Source of the DNA: Brachypodius melanocephalos
Lineage: Eukaryota; Chordata; Aves; Passeriformes; Pycnonotidae
Length of the DNA stretch: 64,000 nucleotides
Assembly: GCA_013398615.1 (NCBI GenBank)
Contig: VZSR01002121.1
Location: 571,071 to 635,070 of the forward strand
Direction: 5' to 3'
In this document: piece by piece, positions 24,201 to 36,519 of the stretch
How the letters are laid out: each line of letters starts with the position of its first letter
Numbering within the stretch: the stretch's first letter is position 1
Program-made: the position numbers and the translations under genes
Notes under the pieces: generated by a model
The model's database searches: none
What the model was told of the DNA's origin: nothing
The model's input: only the letters and a program-made list of their open reading frames with translations

Positions 24201-27200
24201 ATTTAGAGTTTAACTAATCCCAAAGAAACAAGCGAACTCGCTAACTAAGCAGCCTTTGTTATTTTGTTTACAGATATTACAAGTAGAAATACAAATTAAT
24301 TTTAAAAAATCGAACAGCCCAACTTACTATAACCTTGGTAAAATTCTGTGTCCTTTTTCAGCTCAGTGATATCATCCTTCTCTTATACCATTTTGTAGGA
24401 CTACAAGAGGATAATGTCTGTCCTCTTTTCAGCTCCCTTTTCCGCTCTTTCTCATCCTCAAGATCCAAGACTTCCTTACTAATTTTCTAGATGAAAACAG
24501 ACAGATACCTATCTAAAGCTGTTGAAGTGAGATGCCCTTTCCTTCAGGGTTTAGCTTCACTGCCTCTTTGCTAAGGCAGGCCAGGAGCAAGAAACAACTT
24601 ATTTGTCCCACATCTAATTGTTCAACTGTGGGCCTGACCAGAACTCACCACTGTGAATAAAAGATAACAATAGTGGGCAAACTGGAAATAAACCAGTAAC
24701 TTTTCATCCAAATTCACTGCTTCCAGTTTAATCATAGTTTCTGATTTTTGTGCTGAACATGGTTTGTCATTGTTTATGCTTGGAGTTAAACGGTCCAGTA
24801 GCAATTCAGCCATGTTTACCTTTCACATTACTTTCCTTGTGTCATTTGTAACAGGAGCGTGATACAACACTCATTACACAACTTGAGATATACTTGGAAT
24901 GATGAAAAACCTAGGGCTAGGTTGTGCAAACAGCACACAGCCCTGCCCCAGTGGGTGCTCTGGGGAAGGTTGCACTTTAGAAAGGTGGAATCACTCCAAG
25001 CTTCCTTTTGTTACATGAGAACTGTGCACACTGTACCTCTGGGAGCACACACTCCCCGGAAATGGGTGACGTGTTCAGTGAGTGTTGCAAAAAAGGTAAC
25101 TTGTACCCAGGTTGGAACTGCTGCTTTTACAGGCCATTGCAGAAGATGTGCAAATGGAAAAGAAGTTTTTGGGTTTTTTTGCGTGTGCCTGTATGGAAGA
25201 CCAAGATTCTTTTTCCTATGTGGTACTTTTACAAGAGCCATCCTGGCTCCTGATTGGTGACTTGTTGCAGTGAGTCTGTTGTGATCCAGTGCTCGACCTC
25301 TGAGTGCTTTTCTGTTCACTTGCATTCATGGTTTTGGTAATACTTCAAATCAGGTGCTTCTTTTCTCTGTTACTCCTGAGTGTGAGAAGATCCATCTCTG
25401 TGTGCTGTCTCTCATTTGCCCGCAGGCTTGGGGCAGCAGTTTTCCTGCTCACTTGGATTGTAACTATCTGTGCAGTTTATTCCTTCCTTCTTGTTCCTAC
25501 CCAACTCCTAGCACCTTAAGTTCCAACAATGCTGCTCTTGTCCAGCCTACCCCTCTCTAAAATCTCTTTCAATACTACACAGCTTTTGGGTTTCTATCCA
25601 AGCATCTGTTTCCTGTTAAGCACACCTGACACTTTGTATCCCACCACAGCATTTCCCATCTTGGCCTGCTATCCCTGCTTGTACAGACATCCCATGGAGT
25701 CTGTTCTTTTTGCCATTGGCCCAGCCCCATGGCAGAAGTGTAAGTGAAGCTTTACCCAGCTGTGCCCCTAGAGCCACCACAGGACAGGCAAGGCAGTGAT
25801 GGAAGAGCAGGACTCTTGAACCAGTCAGCTTGCTGCTCCTGCTCTCTGGGCTTTCCAGTCTGCCAAGAGAAACGAGACTCATCTGCCTGCTACGTTTGGA
25901 GAGGGGCTAAAGAGAAAAAGGAATGACTGTGCCAAATGCCAGACAAACTTCTGCTTGGACTACTTGTGCTGTCCTTCGAGACATGATCTGTGGTCCTCTC
26001 GTAGGAAGTGCTGGTCAATCAGACCCTGTATTCTGGTTAGCTTTCTTAGAAACTGACTGTTTCACAGTCCTTGTGCCTAAACTCAGATTAGGTAGGGCCT
26101 TGTTCTTCCTTTGTTTAAAATGTAATTTATCATTTTCTACAAAAATTACCAATGAAAGGTTTTCCCATACTCTTCAGTCAGTGCATTTTAGGAAAAGCTG
26201 CTCTAATGTTTATCCCTTCCTACTTGGTATGTAAAGTAGGCTTAAGTAAATAGATACGCTCATTTGGTTTGGAGGTTAGTTCATTTGTTGCTATTAAGTA
26301 TTTGGCTTATTATCAAACCATTTTACAAAGGGTGTAACTGTGCAGCTTCCGTTAATATGCTTCCAGCCCTATCACAGACAGATCATTTACCCCCATAAGG
26401 CTGAGGCATTATCCAATTACCAGCCAGGTTGCCATGGATTACATCAGAGGGGGATGAAGGAGATGCAGTCAGATATTATCAAGTGGGCTAGGGAAGAGTT
26501 TGCGATCTTGGCTTGCTCAACATGAGAAGCAGAGTTTCAAGCGGGTGTCTTATGGGGGAGTGAGAAATGGAGAGCAAAGAGTGTTCTGGTATTGCCTGTA
26601 TCCAAATGTCTAAGTGGCTGTGCTCCAGCACTGCACATGGAGCCAGAGCCTTGTACACCAGCACTTCCTTCCAATAAAACTGCAGTTTCAAACCATATGG
26701 ATTTGGTTTCTTTTCATTTTTGCCTTCTCCCTACCTGAGAGGAAGCTGCTTTGATGGGGAGAGGGGAGTTCAGACTCCCTTTTTGGAGATACTCTTGGTA
26801 TTCCTCTCAGAACAAAAAACTGATGGAATTGCTCATGAAGCAAGGTGAATTGTAATTTATAGTTTGGAAATTCCCATTACTGAAAGTTGGAGGTTGCATG
26901 GTAGGGAAAAAATTCCTGACAGGAGTCATATGGCCATGGATAGATTTCATTATCTAGATTTTGAAGTGACCTTTTATGTTTTCTGGGTCCTGACTGAAGC
27001 ACATATTCATGATGAATATCAAGATGCTTCACATTTAAATGTGCTGAAGAAATACAGTGTATATGAAAAAGCTGAGGTGGCTTGTTGTGGCTGTTTTAGC
27101 TGGAATTTCTTAATAGCAAAAAACTCCTACCCCAGGACACCACAGAGATGCAGCCCACAAGGTCTGCAGTGCCCAGGCTGGGCCTCTTGTGTCAAGTGCA

Positions 27201-30200
27201 GAGGTCTCCCAAATTGCTGTAAATAGCAAGAAATGGTGTCTTGTCCTCTCTGGAAGGTCAGCATTGTGTGCTGGGATTACCATAAGAGTTAAAATTACTT
27301 ATTGATTGTGTTTCTTGAACCAAAACCAATCCCAGGGCGCAAATTTTGGTGGGATGTTTTTGTGGGCTTTTTTATTTGTTTTCCCCCTCTTTTCTGTGGC
27401 AGTAGTAGTAGTTACAAACTGTGTGCAATTGAGGAATAGTTGTTTTCAGTGTGGGGTGTATCAAGAAATATTTGACTGAAAGAATTCTATTTTGTGCATG
27501 CCTAGCTGTGCATGCACACCCCTTGATATCATTCAAAACTGATAACCTCAGACTACCTGGCCAGGGTAATAAAATATGTGTTGATGATTCCAGGTATCCC
27601 AAAGTTGATTACAACTGATATGGTCAAAGAAGGTGCAGCTGTGATTGACGTAGGAATCAACCATATCCATGATCCTCTTACAGGAAAAACCAAGTTAGTT
27701 GGGGATGTGGACTTTGAAGGTCAGTGAAACACTCTTTACACAAATCTGTTGGATAAATATATCGAAGTTTGTAGGATTAACTCATGGTAAATTTTTGGAC
27801 TGGGCAGAGTCTCAAGACAATGTTTTCAGGAATTTTGCATCATTTATTTACTTGAATGAGAACACAACTCTATCTGCTCTTAAGAAATGGTATGTTAGTT
27901 AGCAGACGAAGTGTTATTTTTAATTACAGGTACCAGCAACCTGTAAGATACACAGATGAACCCTTCTGGCAGTGGTGCAGAAGGTGCTTATGTCCAGTTT
28001 CCTTAGTCCTTGGAGTTTGTGAAATACTTGAAAAGTAATCAATGAAAACAGTTTCTGCTCTTTCTCAAGCACAGGGTCTCCTGCTGTTCGTAGCAATTAT
28101 TATTAAATCACAGCTTCTCAAAGCCTCCTTTTGCACTCTTCCTCTACATTTGTCTGTGAAAATGTTAACTTGGCTTTAGAAACAGCCTTTATGCTAAAGT
28201 TTAATGTGGGTTCATGTAAAAGTGCTTAACTTCTAAGTCCAGGCAAGCCTAACAGATAAAAATTCTTGTTACATATTGATCTTTTTATGTTTAACTTGTT
28301 GCAGAGCAAGTTCACAATGTAACGAGTAAATATCTCTGCTCTGGAGAAGCTCCAGACTGGAATAGCAGGATTGTTGCACTTATTGGCAGGGTTGAGTGTG
28401 GGAAGCTTAGACAGCATTTACCCACATTATTAATGGTTCTCAACAGTTCCTTATTTTGATAAGTATGAAAATCACCCACAGGTTTTTTTTTTCACAGTTA
28501 TTAGCATCTTGGCTGGTATAATGTCTCAAAGCTTAATTATATTCAGAATGTTTTTAGCCAGCTGTATTTGTAATTACATCACTCTCTTAGCTCCCTGCTG
28601 CTTTTACTCATCGTGAATGTTGCCTGTCTGTTAAAGTCTGTGAAATTACCTGCATGAGTGTAGCTGAGCGACTGTCTTGGAATGTGTTTGGAAATGTGTA
28701 ACTGGATGTGTGCAACACAGCTCCAGGAAAAGAAATCTTTTGGAGGACAACTTGAAGATTTTTTTTCTTTTCTTATCCTGCCCGTGGTATCACAAATAAA
28801 AGGTTCTGTTTTCAGAGCTGAACTAAAGTACTGAGAATTTTCAGATGTTTGGTTTGCTTTAGCAGGTATGGGAGTACAAAAGCTGTAACTTTGAGAAATG
28901 TGAACCTGTATCCTTGTTTTTTTCTCTTCAAACACGGGACCTTGTGCCTGCAATAAAGGTGTAGATTCAGTGGCAAGGCCATGATTCAGAGTTTCAGCAA
29001 TGCGCTGTATCTGTCTCGTCATGTCTGCTGTGGGTTCTCGAGATTTTACCTGGGGGGAGGGAAGATACAAAAAAGAGGGAGGAACTTCAGCTTGGATTAT
29101 GCCACTGCAGTTACAAGTAGCATTTCACTGTGCATTGCCAAAGGGAAATTGTTGTTGGTTCATTGGTATCGGTGAAAGTTTCACTAAATCTTTAACAACA
29201 ACAAAAAACATCCCAGTGTATACAGTTCTGAACACTAGCAGTAAACCACCCTTGGCAAGTATTTGTCTGGCAGTTAGGAAATGGAGCAAGCCAGCATATT
29301 TGTGCAGCCAATAATTTTATCTTTTTCCCCTGTTTAATCATTTGGCTGAATCTATATTTAAGCCTAAATGAAAGTGGTTTTTGTAGGTTGAGGCCAGGCA
29401 CATAAATGGCTGGCATGACATCTGGCACCTGTGTAACATCACGTAGCCCACCAGTATCTATTGTCTCTTCATCCACTTCTTTAGGAGAAAAATGTGGCTG
29501 TGGGGAGAGCAGAGGTTTAAGTGGGCAATCCAAATTTCATTTAAAAAAAATAGATGGAAATAGATGCAAATGGCTTCCTTCACCATCATGAAGGTCATCT
29601 GGTCATCTGGCTGAAAAGTTCCTGTAGTGGAAATTAATGCTATTAGGTGGGTGGAAGGTGTTTTGATTCAGTTGCTTGTTGTATCTTGGCAGTACTTGGA
29701 TCCCATCTTCTAATCTCTGCAGGGTAGGTGAGAGTAAAGGTTACTTTTATCTCTTTGACAGCAAAAGGATGCATTTCAATTCTTTTTTGTGTCTTTCATT
29801 GTTAAATTCAGTGTACACATTTGCAAAAATAATGGAATGCCTTTAAATAGTATTTGTGATTTCCCACATCCCCACATGTCCTCTATATTTTGATGCTCCA
29901 AACTGTGTTGACATCAACAAACAGTGATTGTTTGGTCCAGAATAGTTTACTGCACAGTTCCAAGGTATCTAAAAGAACAAGAGAGGAGAACACTGTGCAT
30001 GTGGAGATGAGCTGCAGAGCACTGAAACACCCCCCCGATACTGCAGGGGTATATTGAACTGCACGTGCAGCTCTCCATGTAAAACCACCACAGCACATGG
30101 AGAGAGTACCTGTTTATGTTAAGAATTTGCCAAAATCTGTGGTTTGGGGAGTAGCTGTCCTGGCTTCTGGGAGCCTCAGGAGGAAGAGTGAAGTGCCAGG

Positions 30201-33200
30201 GAGGAGAATAAGCGGTGGCATCGCTATGTGATCCCCAGCACCATTTTAGCTGCTTTTGGGCAGCAAATTTCAGTCACAGAAAGGGCGATCTGTTTCTTCG
30301 AACAGTGTAGTGCATGTGTGGGTGTACTTGGCCCTGTTTTATAGGCTTTTGTTGCCACAGCTGTAATGCCAAGGGAGGAGGAGGGCTACAAGGACCAGGA
30401 ACATGAAATAAAGCAACAACTTACCCAGAACATTTAGCTGAAACAGCTCTTTTGGGTGGAGCATCATTTCCAGGAGTAACTGGTAGAGCAGGATAGTAAC
30501 ACGCCACTGTAGTAGCTCACCTTTGCAAGTGGAACTGGAAATACCAATGAAACCAAAGTTGCTTGTATTTCTTTACAATTCCTTCCATATTTTTCACAAA
30601 CAGCAGTGCTGATTGCTGAGGCTTCATTAAATGCTGATGTAGAAAAGAAATCCTTTGTGTAAGATCATGGTTAGGTGATGTAGTTGTGATATCAGTGGAG
30701 GGCTTTACACATGAGAACTGTACTTTCTGACTTGACAGTGTGAAAGAGATTCTGGAAAACTGGTGTCGCCATGAGCAGGGTGGGATTCCCAGCAATGAAC
30801 AGCAGAAGAGAGAGCCTCAACAAGTAATTGATGTGGTACAAGGTGATGGGCCTATATTATGCATTTTCTCTGAATGAGATTGACCACCACAATCTTCAAA
30901 TCCAATTAATGAATGGAAGTGGTGGTCCTTCAGCTGTACCTTCACAGCAGTGTGCAGGAAGCCTGGGCTCTGTGACAGCAGCTGCATCTGATGGTGTTTG
31001 CTGCCTCTCCGCGTTCATTGCGATACCTGCACGGCTATAGGCTGCTCCTCACTTATTGAATCCTCTCCAAATTAGCTCCCTGTACAGCTTTCCCAAACAG
31101 TGGTCACAAAAACAGAATGTGGATGTTCCAGGTGCTTTTGCTACAGCTTTAGTTTGTTTGTTTCTCAGTTGGTTTTGAAGATCTGGCAATCATTTTGCCA
31201 TGAAGAAGAGCCCAGTCTCTGTAATCACATCACCGTATCGCTGCCCTGAAGACATTAGGGGAACCATTGCCGGTTGTTGTGCTCCATGAGTGCAAGGAAT
31301 GAATCAGATGGTTGGCATTAGGCTGTGACAAAAGCCAGAAGGCCAGGCTGGCTGCTGGCTAACTGGGGTCAGTGAGCTGCTGCATGGCCAGTCAAGGTTC
31401 TCCTGCACAGAAGAAGGTGTTGTTCAGGGGCCTTACTGATACACACAGAATTACAGCATGGAGCCATAATTCCTTGGTTTTCCTTTATATTGCAGATAAA
31501 ATACCTGCAGTAAGAGAAACAAGGATAAGAAAAAGAAGGAACTCTGAGAAGTGGGGTAGATGCTTGCTGGTTGGTATCCCACAGTGTGTAGTGATAAGCA
31601 TGCCAAAACGTGGGGAGCAGAACATGGGATATCTAGTGTGACTGTTGAGCACATGATTTCACACTTGGGCAATGCTGCAGGGATGTAGGGATCTAGTGTA
31701 GCTTTACAGGGACTCGTAAAGCCGTGTGGAAACAGTGCTTAGGCAGGAGTTACTCTGCATCACTTAATGCAGATGCACAAGACCCAGAACTGCCTTCAGG
31801 TTGAGACTTGCCATTGGTTTGTGTGATTAACCCTATTAGGTGTCTGATGTCCTCAGCTTTAAAGGAACCTAAGAATGAAGGGCTGTTTCCAAAGCAGTGG
31901 ATCCTGTTTTTCAAGGAAACAATCTACATTTCATTTCTTCTGAAGAATCAAAGGAAGATTTCAAGGTTCGAGAGAAGCTGCAAAATAGCAGCTCCTCCCC
32001 CATAGGCATCTAATTTCCATTTTCCAGATTGTCGGGGGAAGGCCTGGGAGACCAGCACCCATCCAAAGAAAGCAGGAATAAAGTTGTGGACAGAGTTACT
32101 TTATTCCTGAGAAGCGGAAGCAGGACCTAATGGAACTGACAACACAACACCTCACCTGCTTACATGAGATCAGTCACACATTTACATGCTGTGTGAGAAC
32201 TGTGCTTTGGCCTATTTCACTTGACCAGAAAAGGGAAGTCTATTGACGTTTTTGAGGCCAAGCTATCTTCCCCCTTTGGTCACTGGCATTCATCTTGGAA
32301 AATTGCTCTCACCATATCTGTATTTACTCTTACCAATGGAAACTTATCAGATGATAGTTTCCCCAGCACAGACACCTGTTGTGTGTTCAAAAATCTGGAT
32401 CAGCTTTTGTGCATAAGCTATCTGGGTCTGGGTGGTTTTATGCTAACTGACACAAAATTTGGCTTCTGCCACACCTACCCACAGGGATTTCCATAATGGT
32501 AGAATATGGGCTATGGAATTTCCCAACAACTTGGGAAAACAGTGCACTGTGTGTTTGCTGCTGGGTAGGGTTACTAACACCACAGGCAATGCATGTTGTA
32601 CCTGACAGTCATTGGAAGGCTTTCTTGAGGAAAGGCACGGTCTGGTTGTGGGTTGTCCTCTTTGTAGGTAAGGTAGGAGTAGTTTGAATAATACCACAAA
32701 AAGAGGCAGGTAACATTGCCGTGGAAATAAACATATTTCAGTTTAAAGTGCCTACAATATTCTCTGTGTTAATGGTTGTGTTTTCTTCAGATGTGGATAC
32801 ATTTCAATAATTTTGACATTAATCTGAGAATTCGTGGTAACTGTATTAACCGTAAGCACCAATCTAAAATGGTAGGCACTTCAAAATAGTACGACTATTA
32901 AAAAGGTTAATTATTTGTGTTTGAGAATATTAAGAGTAACTGTCATATGACAATGAATTTGTTTTGTTTTACATCTGAAGAAAAATCACATTGTAACTTG
33001 ATTTCCTTTCCATATATTTTAACAGTATATCTGGTGGTGCCAGTCAGCAGAGTAATTAAAACCCTCCTGGTTGTATTTACCATCTCCCCTCAATGAGGGT
33101 TGATCTGTTCTTCAGTTCAGTGAGATATTCGCTATTACCTTTGCAAATGCTCTCGTGGGGTCCCTGCCATGGGGGGAGGGGTGTTCAGGCAGCATTTTAT

Positions 33201-34951
33201 TAATTTCATTTACCCCTGCTCTTCAAATCTAAATATCATTCCCTAAAACCCCCAATATCCAATTTTTCAAATTCTTTTGCAATATTTCTGCTTTTAAGAC
33301 CTTCTTATTCCCGACAGTTAAGCACCATGTAGATTCAAGCAATAAATACACTTAAAGCAGTATCAAGTGATCTTGTTTGTTCCAAAATCAGGTGCCTAGT
33401 TTTCCATCTCTTAATCTCTTCTCATAGTCAGGTGGAGCCTGCTTTGTAGTGGTTTCAGTGGAATTGGATGTGTTTGGGTCAGTTATGCTCAGTTGTCTCC
33501 TCTGTGTGTGCATTTGAAAAAGCAATGCTTCTGAAAGTGGAGTATGATTTACCAAGAAGTTATTATTAAGCAAGCCAAAAAGAACCACCCCAAACTAACA
33601 AACAAAAAAACCCCAACTCTCACAATTAACAAGCTTAGTAAAATGCCAATTGGTCAGACCATTATTAGCAAATAACTTGCTACAGTTTGTCCTGCAGTGA
33701 GTTCCTACGAAGTCGAACAGAATTCCTTTGCAAACAACCTGCAGTTCCAATTGATGGCACTTTGCACAGTAGATAATAATATCAAGTCAGGATTTATTGT
33801 TATATTAATTCCTCATACAAACAGGTTAACTTAAATGCACTCAATGTGTACACTGAATTTGAATAGTCTAACATGGCTCATGGTTGGAAATAATTCAATA
33901 AGATTTTTTTTTGGTGATACTTTGGAAAGACCTGCCCCTTTGCATCCTAGTTTAATCTAGGCACCCTAGTAAAACTGATAAAAAGAAGTCTTCTCTGAAG
34001 GAACTGAGTGTTTATGGCTGAAATTGGAATGGGAGTTTTGCCACTAGAACTGTATTTTTCCTTGAAGACAACTCTCATCTTTGTCGTCTATATTGTGAAG
34101 CAAAAAAACAAATCAAACATAAGATTGTACTCTCTCCTTGTCCAGTTTTAAGTTTCCTTCTGTGATCCCAGGGTGTCTTTTTAGGATGTGGCAGACAGAG
34201 TAGGGGACAGAGGCTGACTAGATGACTTTGCTGCTGATGCTCTGCTGTCAATGGCAGTAGTTCCAGCAGCCTCCTGCTCTGCGTGCTGCTCCTCAGGAGC
34301 ACAGAGTTGGGGGGTCACCTCCTTACCTACAGAATGGCATCCCCAGCTTCCATAGCTCTCCTGGATATTGTGGGTGCAGTGTCCCAGCTGGCAGATGGGG
34401 GTGATGCACATCTGTGATGCTCTCCTGGGCTCATCTTGACGTCATGTCACCCAGATGTTCCTGGGACAGCTAGGTCACTTGGGTAAAAATTGCCCCTTAG
34501 CAAAAGACTTCATTGGGATTAACCTTCCATCTGTTTGAGCACAGGCTGCATGAGTGCCTGTGCTGCCATGGGGAGAGGGCAACATGCTGCAGGTAGATCA
34601 GCTAGAACAGGTTGTGAAACCCTGGCCCAGGACTAGCCCTGGGTAATACAATCAGACTGGGAGAAGTACCTTGCAGCCCCAGTCCTGGCCATGTTCCATC
34701 CCTGCCGTGGCTGCAGTAATGCTCTGCCTTTGCTTGTCTCTTCCCTGCAGTACCTGCCAGTCACTGCCCTTCGTATATATGAAGGGAAAAAAGGTTTGGA
34801 AACATTCACAGTCAATGCCTTTTTCTCTTTTCTCTTAGAAGTGAAGAAGAAGGCTGCCTTTATCACTCCAGTGCCAGGAGGAGTAGGACCTATGACTGTT
34901 GCAATGCTTCTGAAGAACACACTCTTGGTTACAAAAAAGCTCATTTACTAG
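11771..34951 (+). CDS. MTHFD2L: mitochondrial methylenetetrahydrofolate dehydrogenase/cyclohydrolase MTHFD2L, eight exons, 346 aa
   Basis: Exons are 11,771-11,910, 13,860-14,044, 14,191-14,313, 18,826-18,978, 19,696-19,803, 23,497-23,589, 27,594-27,719 and 34,839-34,951. The frame holds through all seven GT-AG junctions and gives 346 aa, against 347 in human as I recall. The enzyme oxidises 5,10-methylene-THF with NAD(P)+ and hydrolyses methenyl-THF to 10-formyl-THF in the mitochondrial matrix. Visible landmarks: a Ser/Ala/Arg-rich targeting peptide (1 to about 46), the YxxxK catalytic motif (Y97-K101), the EKDVDG signature (164-169), the GRSxxVGxP nucleotide-binding loop (213-221) and the PGGVGPMT signature (322-329). 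The sequence is far closer to MTHFD2L than to MTHFD1, and its position between a CXC chemokine and EPGN identifies it as MTHFD2L rather than MTHFD2. No break or missing key residue is seen. Confidence 0.97.
11911..13859 (+). other. MTHFD2L: MTHFD2L intron 1
   Basis: This 1.95 kb intron starts with the rest of the CpG island and a pyrimidine-rich run. It contains a short (AAT)n run near 13,193-13,206 and ends in a T-rich acceptor. No other exon is seen. Confidence 0.75.
13860..14044 (+). CDS. MTHFD2L: MTHFD2L exon 2 (start of catalytic domain, YxxxK motif)
   Basis: It encodes residues 47-108 and the first base of 109, including VILVGDNPAS and the catalytic YVRNK (97-101). The acceptor is tttttatag and the donor is gtatgt. 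Confidence 0.96.
14191..14313 (+). CDS. MTHFD2L: MTHFD2L exon 3
   Basis: It encodes residues 109-149 and the first base of 150, ending in the conserved SGLLVQLPLP segment that shapes the folate site. The preceding intron is only 146 bases. The acceptor is tttttatcag and the donor is gtatgt. Confidence 0.96.
14314..18825 (+). other. MTHFD2L: MTHFD2L intron 3
   Basis: This 4.5 kb intron has a (GTT)n run near 14,460-14,478 and an uncharacterised repeat-like block at 17,553-18,080. No additional coding exon is recognisable. Confidence 0.7.
17553..18080. repeat. uncharacterised repeat-like block with a gtcagtca(c) motif
   Basis: This stretch is richer in GC than the rest of the intron. It contains three spaced gtcagtca copies (about 17,888-17,962), two of them followed by ccattttg. 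The composition is reminiscent of an old LTR, but I could not find terminal boundaries or a target-site duplication. Confidence 0.3.
18826..18978 (+). CDS. MTHFD2L: MTHFD2L exon 4 (EKDVDG signature)
   Basis: It encodes residues 150-200 and the first base of 201, including D-E-R-T and the EKDVDGFH signature around 164-171, and ending in EIIKRT. The acceptor is ctcctag and the donor is gtaaga. Confidence 0.96.
18979..19695 (+). other. MTHFD2L: MTHFD2L intron 4
   Basis: A 717-base AT-rich intron with no recognisable repeat or exon. Confidence 0.7.
19696..19803 (+). CDS. MTHFD2L: MTHFD2L exon 5 (dinucleotide-binding loop)
   Basis: It encodes residues 201-236 and the first base of 237, including the Rossmann-type GRSKNVGMP loop (213-221) and the GEHERPGG stretch. 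The acceptor is cctacaag and the donor is gtaagt. Confidence 0.96.
19804..23496 (+). other. MTHFD2L: MTHFD2L intron 5
   Basis: A 3.7 kb intron with a CA/TG-rich patch at about 20,168-20,232 and several short T runs. Overlapping open frames on both strands at 22.7-23.3 kb have no family resemblance and look like chance. Confidence 0.65.
20168..20232. repeat. degenerate CA/TG and TA tract
   Basis: Imperfect alternating purine-pyrimidine sequence built of cacaca, atgtgt and atatac words, inside MTHFD2L intron 5. Confidence 0.75.
23497..23589 (+). CDS. MTHFD2L: MTHFD2L exon 6
   Basis: It encodes residues 237-267 and the first base of 268: the DATVTITHRYT strand and the LADIVIVAA segment of the nucleotide-binding fold. 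The acceptor is gatttcag and the donor is gtaata. Confidence 0.96.
23590..27593 (+). other. MTHFD2L: MTHFD2L intron 6
   Basis: A 4.0 kb intron. Open frames around 24.9-26.2 kb are short, mutually overlapping and unrecognised. No exon or clear mobile element is visible. Confidence 0.65.
27594..27719 (+). CDS. MTHFD2L: MTHFD2L exon 7
   Basis: It encodes residues 268-309 and the first base of 310, including MVKEGAAVIDVGIN and LVGDVDF, both strongly conserved. The acceptor is gattccag and the donor is gtcagt. Confidence 0.96.
27720..34838 (+). other. MTHFD2L: MTHFD2L intron 7
   Basis: The largest intron of the gene (7.1 kb). I see no exon, RNA gene or well-preserved transposon. Short A-rich runs occur, for example near 33,585-33,615. 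Confidence 0.65.
34839..34951 (+). CDS. MTHFD2L: MTHFD2L exon 8 (terminal, PGGVGPMT signature)
   Basis: It encodes residues 310-346 and the TAG stop, including FITPVPGGVGPMTVAMLL, the most conserved segment of the family. The acceptor is ttctcttag after a strong pyrimidine tract. Confidence 0.97.
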
Positions 34952-36515
34952 AGCAAATGGGTTACCTTGGAAGAAGAATCTGGGTTGTTCTATTTATTGA
35001 TACACAAAACATTTATTTTTTACTACAAATATATTTATTTCTACGTTGTATTTATTTTTTCATGTCAAGTATGTTAAATCTGATGGTTTATAAAATGCTC
35101 AAATACTTTGTGTTACCTCCTACTGATTTATTGTGAGAAAAAATGACTTGGAGAATGCAGCCTACACAGGTATGTTGGTGGCAGTGGTCAATTGCATGTT
35201 TGAGAATGAAGAATGAACCATAAATTACAACTGTGCCTATGTATTGGGGCGGTTATCAGGATCTTGTAAACACTTGGGACCTGTTCAAACAATATAAAAG
35301 CTAAGACATACTAGATATCTTTTAAATACATGGTTTGGGTTCTGAGGTCACTAAGCACTCTGGATGTAGTTCAGAGTCCTTAAATACTTTTTTAACACTT
35401 GAAGCCAAAAGTGGCCAGGCAGTAATGTTGATATGAATGCAAATGTTCAGTAAATGTATTAAAATAGTCAAATAAGCTTGAATGCTGGTGAAATTCTGAC
35501 TTTAAACATCTGCAAGAGGTAAGCATGAATAAGTAGCTAGAATTGAGGCTGGAATTATTTTTTTTCCATGTCTGTGCAAATTGTTTTGGTGCATAATACC
35601 CCTGTCTCACAAAACCCCCTCAAACCTGAACAGTTGATTGGGCTGAATTTGATTGAAATTGAATGGAGGAGAATTAAATTGAGTGGAATTGAGTGCAATG
35701 TAGTTAAAATTACTATATAGGTACAACATACGTAGTGCGGCAGAGGATGAAAAGGAGGAGAAAACCAAAATTTTATCCCTGATGAAATATTTATGTTGGA
35801 ACCTTAAGCCATTTAATTATTCTCTTATTTTTTGAAACTGCATGAAGAGGGCTTTTTTTAGTCCATGTTGTAAGCCTTGGCTTCAATGGCCACAATATTT
35901 TGCTGGCTAGAGAAGAGCATATGGGATAAGATCAGTATGTTTCTATTCCCAAAAGTTGGTTCCTGGATGGATCTAGAACAGGCCTATGCAGTGTAAAAGT
36001 TGTAGTGGAGTTACTACTGAGATGCCAGTTCAGTTGAGTGTGTGCCCTGGTGACAGTCCCACTGAAGGCAGTGGTAGACAGTTTGGACTTCTACATGTTT
36101 TTATCTCAGCTGGGATTACTGATTTATTTTCATCGGGAGCCTGAGGTGTTTGCTAGTTGGCGACAGATAACTTGAAAGGGGAAGGAAAAAGACTATGGCT
36201 AACTTCTATTGCCTTTAAAGGGAAAAATGCACTTACTGTGATAAAGAAGTCAAGGTGGAGCATCATTTCCATGCTGACTGTTCTTGTGATGGACTTTGAG
36301 AGTTTGCTTTAGCACAGTGTTTGCAGAAGTTTGACAGGATTATTGCTAAATATATAATGCCAGTGGTGCAGACACTTGCTTGTCTTTTTAAATATAAGTG
36401 GTAATATAAATTTATGTGGTAGTATAAGTAGTAGGAAGATCAAGGTACCTATGGAGACTGTACTTGGACTGATGAACTCATGACTGCAAGATGGAATAAA
36501 ACTTGTTCACTGTTA
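34952..36515 (+). other. MTHFD2L: 3' UTR of MTHFD2L
   Basis: An AT-rich region from the stop codon to the first convincing AATAAA. Early on (about 35,005-35,060) it contains several atttatt repeats that look like AU-rich stability elements. A run of degenerate gaattga words lies at 35,638-35,702. Confidence 0.55.
36495..36500 (+). terminator. MTHFD2L: polyadenylation signal of MTHFD2L
   Basis: This is the first AATAAA I see after the stop codon. It is followed by a GT-rich stretch (gttgatgtgttttgg and more), as expected of a cleavage/polyadenylation site. The implied 3' UTR is about 1.55 kb. Confidence 0.55.
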
Positions 36516-36519
36516 CCTT

